Virus record (IMG/VR): IMGVR_UViG_3300020448_000002
Span: 62,001 to 126,000 of that record
DNA: 64,000 nucleotides
Reading direction: 5' to 3' (one strand)
Origin: a virus
Shown one piece after another: positions 19,743 through 31,400 of this stretch; position 1 is the stretch's first letter, and the number at the start of each line of letters is the position of its first letter. The position numbers and the translations under genes are program-made. Below the pieces are notes generated by a model. That model made no database searches, was not told where the DNA came from, and saw only the letters and a list, made by a program, of their open reading frames with translations.

Positions 19743-22700
19743 ATGGCAAGAACGGTTCCTGGTTCTGGTGCTGTCATTGAACCAATTTTCGATGAGATTT
19801 TTGGTGTTCGTGCGGTAGAAGTCACAGATGGTGGAAGTGGATACTCTCAAGCAGATCCACCTCGTTTGACAATATCTGGTTGTGGAACCCCAGACGAAGA
19901 AGCGTTATTATATCCTATTATTGATTCTGACTCAGGAAAAATTATACACGTTAGAGTTCTGAGTAGAGGTAGAGGATATGATCCATTAAGATTACAGATC
20001 ATTCCAGAACAAGAAACTCCTAATGTTGTAACGTCATTTGATGTAAAAAGAATATTTCAATCACATCCTAATAGTCCTACTACAGCAACATTTACAGATG
20101 ATAGACTCAGAATAGTATCAGATAATCATCCTAAACCTTCTCAACATATTTTAGCAGAAAGAGAACCTGGTGGTTCTTCAGTAGTTGTAGATAGATCTTT
20201 TGATCAAACATTTATCTATAGAGGCGGTAAAGATGTACCTCATCCCGATGCTGCTAATAGACAATATCAAGGTGATAAAGCCATGGGTATCATGGCAAAT
20301 GGTGTTTTACTTCATACACCTGAGTGGGGACAAGATGGTAATCCACCACCAGGATTTGCTATTGATGCTGTAAAGTATCCTTATATTAAAAACAATAATG
20401 CATATGATGCAGTAATAGATAATCAGGTTTACTATTATCAAACAAATAAACTTAGAAACGAATGGAATTTAGATAACGGAGTATTTGATTGGGGTAGAAT
20501 AAGACAGTTTGTTTGGCAAGTTAAAACTGAGCATGATAATATTTTAATAGAATTAGGTAATTTAGATCAGACTATAGGTTCTGTTGAAGTAGGTAGAATT
20601 GTTGACTGTATTTCATCTACTGCAAAGGGTGAAGTAGCAAAAATTGTTAAAGATAATTTAGGTAATCCAACAAAAATATATTTAAGAACTCTTACTGGTG
20701 TTCCTTTCCAAGAGAATGATGTTTGTTTAGGTGCTAACGGATTTCAATTTAAAGTTCAAGGTATTCCAACAACATTCCCTAATGGTATATTCTATATTGA
20801 GTTTGGAGAAGAAGCACATGAGTTTGGTGCATTTACACCAGGTGTATTTTATTTTGCTCCAGAAGGAATTAAAGTTCAAAGAAATTATTTGATTATTTGG
20901 GATCAAAGTGATTCATCAAATAATACAGGTGGAATGCAACATCCAATGCAGTTTAGCACGACTGCTGATGGAACTTTGAATGGTGGAACTCTTTATTATA
21001 ATAGTACTGGTGTTACACAAGCACCTGCGGCTGATTATGAAAATGAATATCAAGCATTATTCTTAATGAATGCTGATGAAAATAGTAAAATTTATTATCA
21101 TTGTAAGTTCCATCGTTATATGTCTGGGTATCAGGGTGATGAAGGTTATATGGAACTTGCGTCAGATGTAGATCCTGACCCAATGGTCAATACATATTAT
21201 TTTAAAAATTATTATCAATCAGATGCTAATGATCCAAATACTATTGATTATAGTAGACATGTAGATGGTCATTCTAAAATTTTAGGTATGTCCTTTGATG
21301 GATATCCTATCTACGGTCCTTGGGGTTATAATTCTAGTGGTGCAGTTGCTAGAGAAGTATCAGGATATAGATTAAAAACTACTGCTGAGTTACCAGGTAA
21401 TCGTCCTCAAGTTAATACAGTTTCTAATGTAACATACACAGTAACTGTATCTAATAATTTATTTAATTTTGATGGTAGTAGACCTGCATTTTTAACATTA
21501 GAAAGAGGTAAGACATATATCTTTAATCAAGATGATGCTTCAAATGATAGTCTATTCTTATTTGTTGGAACATCTGAGGATGGATGGCATGTAGGTTCAC
21601 CTCCTGTTATTGGAGATACATCATATCTTCTAGCAGGTGATCATGTTAAGTATTATATTGATGGTGCTGAGACTACTTACAATACTTACATTTCTGCTTT
21701 CAATACAGCATCACAAAGAGAAGTTAGATTTCATGTTCCTGTAAATGCTCCTATAGCATTATACCTCTTTGCATATTCACAATCAGGTGTAGGAATAAGA
21801 TGTGTTGTTGAGGGATATGTACTTGGAGATTTGACTGATGATTATATTCATGATTCAACTGTTGGAAGTCTTGATGCTTATAATGGTAAGTTCGGTCCTA
21901 CTCCAGAGTATCCTAATGGAACTTATGCATATTATATGACTGAGGATAGTTCTTCAGTTCCCACTTATCCTTATGCTATAGGAGATGCATTCTATGGAAC
22001 TCCATTGTTTGAAGGTGATACAGTTCCTGCACAAGTAGAAATTTTCCCTGCAGGTGCTCAGGGTGATGTTGTTTTAAACGCTAGTGGTCAAATAGCATAT
22101 GTTAAAATGACCCAGTTTGGTGATAATTACTTTGGTCCTGCACAAGCAAAGATTTTAGGTGGTCAAGGAACAGGTGCGTTAGCAAGTCCAATTGTACAAA
22201 CAGTTACTGGTTTATCATTACTATCAACAGGTAGAGAGTATGCTACTCCTCCAACACTTATATTTGAAGGTGGAGGTGGTGGTGTAGGTGCTGAGGGTGC
22301 TGCTGAGATTGATACCTTTGGTAAAGTTACTGCAATTAATATTGTTGATGAAGGTGAATTCTATCAAGAACCTCCTTATATTTTAATTACAGGTGGTGGT
22401 GGAATTGGTGCTAAAGCAGTTGCTAGAATTGATCAAGGTGTCATAGTTGGTATTGATATTACAGATTCTGGTTCTGGTTATATTAATCCACCAAATATTG
22501 TATTTACTAAACTTGTTAACTTAAAACGTAAGACAAGAGCAAGACAGTCTTACAACTCTTCTGCAATTTATTTAACAGGTCTTGTAAAAGATTTAGCAGC
22601 ATCAGACACAGAAATATTCACTGACACAACTACAGGTTTTCCTGGTTCTGGATCTCTTATTGTTAATACTGAAACCATTACATACACTGGTAAATCAACT

Positions 22701-23912
22701 GGTAAGTTCTTCGGTCTAACAAGAGGTGTAAACTTTAACTATGACCAGAGAATTATATTAGATGCAACTCAGAATAATCAGCAAGACGTATCCACATATA
22801 ATTTTAATGTTGGTGATAGAGTAATTCGTAGAATAGATAATGCAAATAATAAAATTGCAAAGGTATATGACTGGAATCCAAATAGTAGAGAACTTCTAGT
22901 AACATTTGAAGTTGATGAATTAGCGTTCATCGATGGTGGTATTCCATCTACTTTAGATGCTATTGTGCAGTTTGATGGAGGTGTTGCTGCTAGTGCATCC
23001 AATGCTTTCAATCCTCATCAAATTACCTTTGAAGCAAACTCAACTATTATTACTTTGACTGATCCTATAGGATCAATCTTAGATACTAAGTTTGTTGATA
23101 CTGCAGAAAACGCAGGAGCTGGTGATGGAATTCCAGACTTGTTTAATACAGGTACTGATTATGAGAGTCAGATATCACTTGATGGTGGTATTTACAATTC
23201 ATTATATGGTATTGAAGAGACTCAAGGTGGAACTAACACAACTCTATTTGCAGTTGCCGATCAAATAAAAGATGGTTCTATTCCGTTCAAATATGCAACT
23301 GTAGAAGTTGCAGGAACATTGACTGATGGTGTAGATCACGTTGCAAAATTAAATGTATATGTAGATCTAAATCAAGGTAACGGTCAGAACTATGTTGTTA
23401 ATGATCTTGTTACAGGTGATATATCAGGTGTAAGAGGAACTGTTCTTGGATGGGATCCTAATACTGGATTACTAGAAGTTGGTAACGTAGTTCCTTATAA
23501 TACTGGTAATATCAATATAGGTATTGCAGGTTACTTCTATGAGTTCTCTGCTAGAGAAACAGTTATTGATTTCATTGTTCAGAATCCAGGTACTAACTAT
23601 ACTGCACCTCCTTCGGTAACAGTAGAGAACATTGGTGATATACAAGCAACAGCAAGTGTTAACATGACTGCTGCAGGTGACCAAGTTGCTTCACTAACAA
23701 TCACAAACGGTGGTTATGGTATAGCTCAGAACATTGATGAAAGTTTTGTAACACATCCGACAGTTACATTTACTAATAATGCTAGTGATAGCACAGGATC
23801 TGGTGCGGTTGTTCAAGCCGTTCTTGGTGGTGAACGTATTGCAGGTAACACTGGTGCGAGTTATAGGATCAAGAGAATTGAATATCAAGCACAACTTCAG
23901 TCTAAGGAGTAG
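19743..23912 (+). CDS. virion structural protein with cupredoxin-like, split YHYH and GSGY domains
   Basis: The protein has 1,389 residues and starts 5 nt after the preceding stop. Residues 20-90 hold a GSGY-type module. Residues about 350-475 resemble a cupredoxin, with His400 (Q-H-P-M) and Cys454-x-x-His457-x-x-Met460. Residues about 495-550 match the first half of a YHYH domain (H-S-K-I-L-G, D-G-Y-P-I-Y-G-P). A second beta-sandwich without copper ligands follows (about 560-690), and then the second half of YHYH (L-D-A-Y-N-G-K-F, T-Y-A-Y-Y-M-T, Y-P-Y-A-I-G). GSGY/GGGG modules fill about 770-930. A module ending in L-T-R-G lies near 945-1000, and a W-D-P-N-T-G-L-L module near 1215-1265. A tail or baseplate-associated role is inferred from the neighbours; no T4 equivalent is recognised. 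Confidence 0.75.
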   Translation: MARTVPGSGAVIEPIFDEIFGVRAVEVTDGGSGYSQADPPRLTISGCGTPDEEALLYPIIDSDSGKIIHVRVLSRGRGYDPLRLQIIPEQETPNVVTSFDVKRIFQSHPNSPTTATFTDDRLRIVSDNHPKPSQHILAEREPGGSSVVVDRSFDQTFIYRGGKDVPHPDAANRQYQGDKAMGIMANGVLLHTPEWGQDGNPPPGFAIDAVKYPYIKNNNAYDAVIDNQVYYYQTNKLRNEWNLDNGVFDWGRIRQFVWQVKTEHDNILIELGNLDQTIGSVEVGRIVDCISSTAKGEVAKIVKDNLGNPTKIYLRTLTGVPFQENDVCLGANGFQFKVQGIPTTFPNGIFYIEFGEEAHEFGAFTPGVFYFAPEGIKVQRNYLIIWDQSDSSNNTGGMQHPMQFSTTADGTLNGGTLYYNSTGVTQAPAADYENEYQALFLMNADENSKIYYHCKFHRYMSGYQGDEGYMELASDVDPDPMVNTYYFKNYYQSDANDPNTIDYSRHVDGHSKILGMSFDGYPIYGPWGYNSSGAVAREVSGYRLKTTAELPGNRPQVNTVSNVTYTVTVSNNLFNFDGSRPAFLTLERGKTYIFNQDDASNDSLFLFVGTSEDGWHVGSPPVIGDTSYLLAGDHVKYYIDGAETTYNTYISAFNTASQREVRFHVPVNAPIALYLFAYSQSGVGIRCVVEGYVLGDLTDDYIHDSTVGSLDAYNGKFGPTPEYPNGTYAYYMTEDSSSVPTYPYAIGDAFYGTPLFEGDTVPAQVEIFPAGAQGDVVLNASGQIAYVKMTQFGDNYFGPAQAKILGGQGTGALASPIVQTVTGLSLLSTGREYATPPTLIFEGGGGGVGAEGAAEIDTFGKVTAINIVDEGEFYQEPPYILITGGGGIGAKAVARIDQGVIVGIDITDSGSGYINPPNIVFTKLVNLKRKTRARQSYNSSAIYLTGLVKDLAASDTEIFTDTTTGFPGSGSLIVNTETITYTGKSTGKFFGLTRGVNFNYDQRIILDATQNNQQDVSTYNFNVGDRVIRRIDNANNKIAKVYDWNPNSRELLVTFEVDELAFIDGGIPSTLDAIVQFDGGVAASASNAFNPHQITFEANSTIITLTDPIGSILDTKFVDTAENAGAGDGIPDLFNTGTDYESQISLDGGIYNSLYGIEETQGGTNTTLFAVADQIKDGSIPFKYATVEVAGTLTDGVDHVAKLNVYVDLNQGNGQNYVVNDLVTGDISGVRGTVLGWDPNTGLLEVGNVVPYNTGNINIGIAGYFYEFSARETVIDFIVQNPGTNYTAPPSVTVENIGDIQATASVNMTAAGDQVASLTITNGGYGIAQNIDESFVTHPTVTFTNNASDSTGSGAVVQAVLGGERIAGNTGASYRIKRIEYQAQLQSKE

Positions 23913-23923
23913 TCGGAAAGCAC

Positions 23924-23930
23924 ATAAATA
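23924..23930 (+). promoter_or_regulatory. late promoter motif ATAAATA upstream of gp8
   Basis: ATAAATA lies 25 nt before the gp8 ATG, in the short gap after the 1,389-residue structural gene. An AGGAGGA stretch and a second TTAGGA follow it. It matches the T4-type late promoter core. Confidence 0.6.
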
Positions 23931-23955
23931 AACAGGAGGACACTAGTCTTAGGAA

Positions 23956-25488
23956 ATGGCAGCTCTATTAACGGATCAATTTAGAATTTTTTCAGCACAA
24001 AAATTTATTAAGGCTCTTGAAGGTCCCGTTGCGACTCAAAGTGATGATGCAGCAGGTGCTACAAGAGATAGGTTATATCTTTTCATAGGTAGACCACAAA
24101 GTTGGGATAATGAAAACTCACCCCCACAAGCGGTGGATTCATTTGCCGAATTTTCTGGTTCATATGATGATATGGTTTCAATGAAGCGTGTGCTGGCTTC
24201 TGATACTGTCCAAGTTGTGCGTAGAATTGACTGGGTTTCCCCAGAACAAACTACTGGTGGATTAGGTTTTACCTATGACATGTATCGTCACGACTATTCT
24301 CCAAGTAAAACTGCTGCTTCTGGTGCTACTAAACTATATGATTCTGATTTTTACGTTGTAAACTCGCAGTATCAAGTATATAAGTGCATCTATAATGGTA
24401 CATCTCCTTCAGACCCTAACGGAAAACCTTCGACTGTTGAACCGACTGGAACGTCTACTTCTATTATCACTACTGGTGATTCTTATCGTTGGAAGTATAT
24501 GTATACTATTCCAGTTGCGTCAGTGCTTAAGTTCTTCTCCAATGACTACATGCCTGTCTTTACCAACGACGCGGTAAAAACAAACGCTGTTGCAGGAGAG
24601 ATTGATACTGTTGTTATTAACGCAGCAGGATCAGGTTATAACAACGGAACCTATGACAACGTTGCTATTAATGGAGATGGAACTGGTGGTCGTGTTTCTA
24701 TTGTTGTAGATGGTGGTAAGATTATATCTGCTACTGTTACTTCTGGAGGAACAGGATATACCTTTGGTAAAATATCTGTTGATAACGTTACTGGTATTGG
24801 AACAGGTACTGGTGCACAAGTTGATGTTATCGTTCCACCACCAGGTGGTCACGGTGCTGACTCTGTTGTAGAACTTGGTGCTTTCAGAGTTATGATCAAC
24901 GCTAAACTCTCATATGATGAGGGTGCAGGTGACTTCCCAGTTGATAACGACTATCGTCGTATTGGTCTTATTACCAATCCTTTAAAATATGGAACTGAGG
25001 AATTAATTTCAGACTTGACTGTATCTGCTACTAAGGCAGTTATATTCTCACCTACATTCCAAGGTAACTACGTTCCTGATGAAATTATTACACAAACAAG
25101 AGTTGTTGGTGGAACCAACGTTACTGCTCGTGCTCGTGTTGTTTCTTGGAACCCAATAACAAAACTATTAAAGTACTATCAGAATGCTGTAGATGGTATC
25201 TTCCCAGAAGTTACAGGAACACAGAATGAATTTGATGGTTCAAACGTGATTAATGGTGCTACATCTGGTGCTGCAGGGCAACCCGATGTTAACTTCCCCG
25301 CCATACCAAACTCTTCTTCTAGAACAATCAACAATACTGAGTATGACTTAGGTATGAAGTTTAACAATGGTTATGCTAAACCCGAAGTTTCCTCAAGTAG
25401 CGGTGACGTAGTTTACATAGATAATAGAAGATCAATCAGTCGTGCTAACGACCAAGTAGAAGACATCAAAATCGTAATCGAGTTCTAA
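23956..25488 (+). CDS. gp8: baseplate wedge subunit gp8 with inserted beta modules
   Basis: gp8 is part of the baseplate wedge. Features shared with T4 gp8 are the N-terminal F-x-x-x-x-F-I-K-A-L region, F-I-G-R-P-Q-S-W, the R-R-I-D-W segment, a Y-x-C-I-Y strand, Y-R-W-K-Y-M-Y-T-I-P, the I-T-N-P-L segment near residue 345, and the C-terminal Y-I-D-N-R-R-S-I-S-R-A-N-D-Q-V-E-D. The protein has 510 residues against about 334 in T4. The extra length is mainly a GSGY module at about residues 215-300 and an A-R-V-V-S-W-N-P module at about 365-435. Both are found elsewhere in this window's structural proteins. The start ATG sits 5 nt after TTAGGA. The stop overlaps the start of the next gene (TAATG). 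Confidence 0.9.
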   Translation: MAALLTDQFRIFSAQKFIKALEGPVATQSDDAAGATRDRLYLFIGRPQSWDNENSPPQAVDSFAEFSGSYDDMVSMKRVLASDTVQVVRRIDWVSPEQTTGGLGFTYDMYRHDYSPSKTAASGATKLYDSDFYVVNSQYQVYKCIYNGTSPSDPNGKPSTVEPTGTSTSIITTGDSYRWKYMYTIPVASVLKFFSNDYMPVFTNDAVKTNAVAGEIDTVVINAAGSGYNNGTYDNVAINGDGTGGRVSIVVDGGKIISATVTSGGTGYTFGKISVDNVTGIGTGTGAQVDVIVPPPGGHGADSVVELGAFRVMINAKLSYDEGAGDFPVDNDYRRIGLITNPLKYGTEELISDLTVSATKAVIFSPTFQGNYVPDEIITQTRVVGGTNVTARARVVSWNPITKLLKYYQNAVDGIFPEVTGTQNEFDGSNVINGATSGAAGQPDVNFPAIPNSSSRTINNTEYDLGMKFNNGYAKPEVSSSSGDVVYIDNRRSISRANDQVEDIKIVIEF

Positions 25489-28400
25489 TGGCACAAAATA
25501 CTAATCTAAACGTAACACCGTATTACGACGACTTTGATAAAGCGAAGAACTTTTATCGAGTGCTGTTTAGACCTGGTTTTCCAATACAGGCAAGAGAATT
25601 AACACAGTCTCAATCAATTCTTCAAAATCAAATTGAGAATATGGGAACCCATCTATTCAAAGATGGTTCAATGGTTATACCTGGTCAAATAGGTTATGAT
25701 CTAAACGTTAATGCTATTATGATCCAAGAATCATTCTTGGGTGCAGATGTAGAAAGTTATAGAAGTCAGATTACAGGAAAGATAATTACAGGTTTAACAT
25801 CAGGTGTTAAAGCTAAAGTTCTTTATAGTATTTCATCAACTGAATCAGATAAAGGATATATTACACTTTATATTAAATACATTGAATCAGGTGGAGCAGA
25901 TAATAATCAAGATACATTTACTAATAATGAACAGTTAATAACTGATACTGAAATAACTTTTGGAACAACTCTTATTGAAGTTGGATCACCATTTGCACAG
26001 TTACTACCTACAGAAGCAACACAAGTTGGATCTGTAGCATATGTGCAGGAAGGTGTTTACTTTATTAGAGGTTTCTTTGTAGACGTTCCTTATCAATACA
26101 TTCTCCTTGATCAATATGGAAGCAACCCCAAATACAGGATCGGACTCGAAATTCTTGAATCGATCATTACCCCCGAAGATGACTTATCACTCAATGATAA
26201 CGCTGCAGGAACATCTAATTATGCTGCTCCTGGTTCTCACAGGTTCAGAATAACAACTAACCTTATTAAGAAATTACTTACAGACGAGGCAGATAAAGAC
26301 TTTATTGAATTATTACGTATCAATGGTAATAAGATTGAAAAACTAATTGATCGTAGTGCATATGATGAGTTAGAAAAAACAATGGCAACCAGAACTTATG
26401 AAGAGTCTGGTGACTATGTTGTTAGTGATTTCCAAATCACTATGAGAGATGGACTAAATGATGGATTTAATAATGGTGTTTATGAGGTAGGAGATACCAC
26501 TGCTCAAGGTAATAGTGCTGCAGAAAGCATGTATGCTGTTGAGTTTGGTCCTGGTACTGCATATGTTAGAGGTTATAGACTTAAAACATTATCTCCAACT
26601 TATGTTGATATCGCAAAACCAAGAGATACAGATGCTTCTCAAAACACAATTATACCTTTTACATTAGGAAACTATTCTAAAGTAAGTAATATAAACGGAT
26701 TTTTAAATACAGCTGGTTCTACTATTTCTCAAGCATATCAAACAGTAGAATTGCGTGATAGATTTACAGCAACACCAGGTGATGCTGTTGGTAATGTAAT
26801 TGGATATGCACGTGTAGCATCTCTTGAATTTTTACAAGATCCAGATAATAGTTTTGGAAATGCAGATGACAAGTATAATATGCATCTGTTTGATGTTCAA
26901 ATGTTTACAGTATTACATTTAGCATCTGCACAAACTATTAGTACTGGTGCTGCTGACCAAAGAGGATCTCTTGTTGTTGGAAACTCTTCTGGTGCAAGAG
27001 GTTATTTAATTGATAATGTTTCTGCTGCTACTCACTTAAGCATTTATCAAGTTGAAGGAACTTTCCAGAAAGGTGAGATGGTAACATTAGATGGTTTAAA
27101 TTTAGATACTATTACTAATGTTCATACTTACAAATATTCTGATAGTAGACAAGTCTGTGCTAAAGATGAAAATACATCAGCAGTAGAATTTACAGCAGAT
27201 ATTGTATTAGAAGATTTAAAATTTATTCAAGGTGCTACATTTACATATGATGCTACAGGTAGTGCAGAAAAAATTACTGGTTTAAATTCAAACTTTGCTG
27301 CTGACTTAAGACCTGGCGATAGAATATATTTCTCTGAAACAAAATATGTTGATGTAGATTTTGTTGATCCTACAAACTTAGCATCATCTAATAATTCAAC
27401 AATCTTTACTTACTCTACTCAAATAGTTAATGTAACACCTCCTGGTGGTTCTGCTTCTCCTACTGGAGGAACTTACAATACATTATTACGTTACAGAGCA
27501 AAACTTTGGGAAACAGAAAAGGCAACTCTTCTTAAAGCAATGCCTAAGACATATGTCAAGACTATTTCTGACGAGTCTATGGTTGTTAGAAGAACTTTTG
27601 ACGCTCAAACTGTTGCTGCAAACGCTATATCAATTACTCTTCCTGAGAACGAGCAGTTCCAAGCAATTACAAATACTGCATATTCATTTACTGTTATGGG
27701 TAGTACATCAGCTGCATATCCTGCAGGTGCACAGATACCCATCGATACTGTAAACACTGGTGCTATTGGTTATACAACATTTACATCTGCTGATAGAACT
27801 ACAATTCAGATAACAAACTTAGATGTAACAGGTGACTCAGGTGCAATTACATCTGTTAAAGTTACAGCATCTGTTTCTAAGAACGTTACAACTAAGAAGA
27901 CAAAATCACCTACTAACATGTTTGTGTTAAAGGTGAATCAAACAGTTCAGAATTTAGATAAACAAAACTATCAACTTACATATTCTGGTGTATATGGAAC
28001 TAGAATTGAAGACGTAGATTTATCATTAGGTATAACTGACGTATTTAATATACATGCTGTATATGAATCAATGGATGATGCTGATCCAGTAATACCTTCT
28101 ATAACTTTAGTTGAACCAACATTCTTTGAAACTAAGAGTATTGTTACAGGTAAAACATCTGGTGCAAGAGCAAGAGTTGTTGACTTTAACTCAAGTACTT
28201 TAAAACTGTCAATCGTTTATTTGAGTGGTAAATTTATATCAGGTGAAACAGTTGATGGATTTAATAGTAGTAATATTGCTATTCAAGGTATTATTAATGA
28301 CTCTGTAGGATCTATTGTTGAAGGATCTAAAGTTATTACAGATCGTTATGACTTAGAAACTGGTCAAACTGGATTTATATATGGTATATCAAAATTAGTA

Positions 28401-31400
28401 AGAAAGAAAGGTGTTGCTAGACCAATTAGAAAAGTAAAAATTGTTTTAGATTACTATTCTCATGCTGCTACTGGAGATTACTTTGCAGGTCAATCATATT
28501 TGGATACTGCATATGCTGATGTTCCTTATTATCAAGAGAAATTCTTACCTGATTTCTTAGACTTTAGACCAGGTGTTAGAAACTTATTTACAGGAACTGG
28601 ATCAGTTGCTTCTCCTGCATATGTAAATGCTGCTACATTAGACTTTAAACATAGAACATTCCCAACTGCAGGAAGTCCATCTGCAACTTTATTTGATATT
28701 CCTAAAGTTGCTAGTGACTTTAGATGTGATTTTGATTGGTATCTTCCTAGAGTTGATAAAGTATTCTTACTACCTACTGGAGAATTCCAAGTTGTTAAAG
28801 GTAAGTCAGAACAAAGACCTTCTCCCCCAGATGATCTACAAGATGGTATGCTACTAGCAACATTGCTACATGCACCATATGGTTTTGATCCTTCTAGTGA
28901 TGTCGTTATTCAGAAATCTGATAACAGACGTTATACTATGCGTGACATTGGTAAGTTAGAAAAACGTATTGACCAAGTTGAATATTATACATCACTTAAC
29001 ATGTTAGAAAGTGATACATTCAACGTTGAAATTACTGATGCATCTGGTAAGAGTCGTCTGAAGAATGGATTTATGGTTGATGATTTTACAGATCATTCTA
29101 AATCTAGTACAACAAATCCAGACTATGCTGCTGCATTAAGTTATTCTGATGGAACTTGTCAGTCTTCACACTATACTACTAATACATCATTATTAATTAA
29201 TGAATCACTGTCTACAAATTATCAAAAGACAGGTCCTTTAATTACACTACCATATGAAGAGATTGCATTAATTACACAGTCATATGCATCTCGTGTTGAG
29301 AACGTTAACCCATTCAACGTATTTGCTTACATTGGACGTATTGATCTTATACCTGCTTCAGATGACTGGGTAGATACTAATCGTCTTCCTGTCAACGTTA
29401 TTGATGTTGAGGGTGACTTTGAAGCAACTAGCAGATCTATGAATGTAGATCAATCTGGTTTTGCTCCTATCCAATGGGGTTCATGGAATACTACATGGTC
29501 TGGAGAATCTACTGGTGCATGGAGTAGATGGAAAGAACATACATTTGCTAACTTTGTTAGTGGTAGAGGTCGTCGTGTTATGGGATCAAGAACCATTACT
29601 TCTACAACTAATCAAACTAGAAGAGGTATTAGAAGTAGAGTAGTTCCCAGAATTGATCGTCAATCTATGGGTGATAGAACTGTATCTTCAACTTCTATTC
29701 CTTGGATACGTTCTAGAAATATTGACGTAACTGTTGCTAGAATGAAACCAAGAACAACTTTCTATTCATTCTTTGACGGAACTAAAGTTGGCGATTATAT
29801 GGTGCCAAAAGTTCTTGAAGTTATTAAAGATCCTTCTACAGATAGTAGAACTAACTCAACACCATTTGTTATTGGTGAAACAGTTAGAGGTCTAACAAGT
29901 GGTGCTAGATTTAGAGTTTCTGCTCCAAATAATTTCTTTACATGGAATCCATATGATGATACTGATATGCCTTCATCATATTCTTCAACTACTAACTTTA
30001 TCAACGTTGATACTGAATCACTTGCTGCTCAGGCAGTTGGACAATACTTCGGTAATATACAAGTAGGTGAAGTTTTGGTTGGTGATTCTGGTGCAAGAGC
30101 AGTTGTTCGTGATCGTAGATTAATGACTGATAGATTAGGACAGTGGAAAGGTTCATTCTTTATACCACCTCCTCAAGTCAATACAAATCCACGTTGGGCA
30201 ACTGGTAGTAGACTACTAAGATTAACAACTAATGCAGATGATTCCAGAACATTTGGAACAGTTGCATCTGCTGCACAAACAGAATATGCAGCAACAGGTA
30301 CATTGAATACTTTACAGGAAAACGTATTATCAATTAGAAATGCTGATATCGTTCAAGATACTGTAACTCAAGATAGAACTGTTCAAACAACTAGAACTGA
30401 AACACGTCAGGTTGGTTGGTGGGATCCACTTGCACAATCATTCTTGGTTGATGAAACTGGTGGTGTGTTTATTACTTCTGTTGATGTTTACTTCAATGCT
30501 AAAGATAGTAATATTCCGATCTCTATGCAGATCAGAACAATGTCAAATGGTTATCCAACAACAAGTATTCTTCCATTCTCTGATGTTACTGTAACTCCAG
30601 ATACTATTCAGACATCTGAAACTGGTGCTATTGCAACTAAGTTTACATTCCAAGCACCTGTTTATATTCCTCAGTCTATTGAACATTGTTTTGTTCTATT
30701 CTCAGACTCTAATGAATATCAGGTTTGGATCTCTAGAATGGGTGAGTTAGATATTACTGGAGACAGAACTATATCTGAACAACCATATGCAGGTGTTCTA
30801 TTCAAATCACAGAACGCTACTACATGGACTGCAGACCAGTACGAAGATCTTAAGTTCGTTGTTTATAAAGCGGTATTTGATACTAGTGTTGCTTCTCAAT
30901 TAACATTAAATAATGCTCCTTTAGACATAGGTAACGGTGGTAAGATTGTATTAAGAACTGATCCAGTTCAAACATACCAACCAGAGTTACAACTAGTGAT
31001 GAATGCAGTAAATTCTACTCTACCTTATACAGTTGGTGCTCGTGTTTATCAGAAGACGACTCTTGCTCAAGGAACAATTAAAACAATTACAGATAGTAAT
31101 GCAGGAGTTCTGTTAACTATTAATGACATATCAGGAACATGGCAGTCAGGTTCATCAACTGGTGGAACAATTATTAACAGATTAGTATCTTCTAAGACTC
31201 TTGCTACTATGGCAGTAACAAGTGCATCAGGTGACTTTACTGTTGGTGAAACAATAACTGGTAACAGTGCTTCTGCTCCAACTGCAGAGGTTGTAAGTTG
31301 GACAGATGGTGGCGGTGGTGCAGGAACATTAACACTTAAATATGTTTCAACAACATTTACAGCTTCTACTGAACAAATTACTGGTGGAACTTCTACTAAG

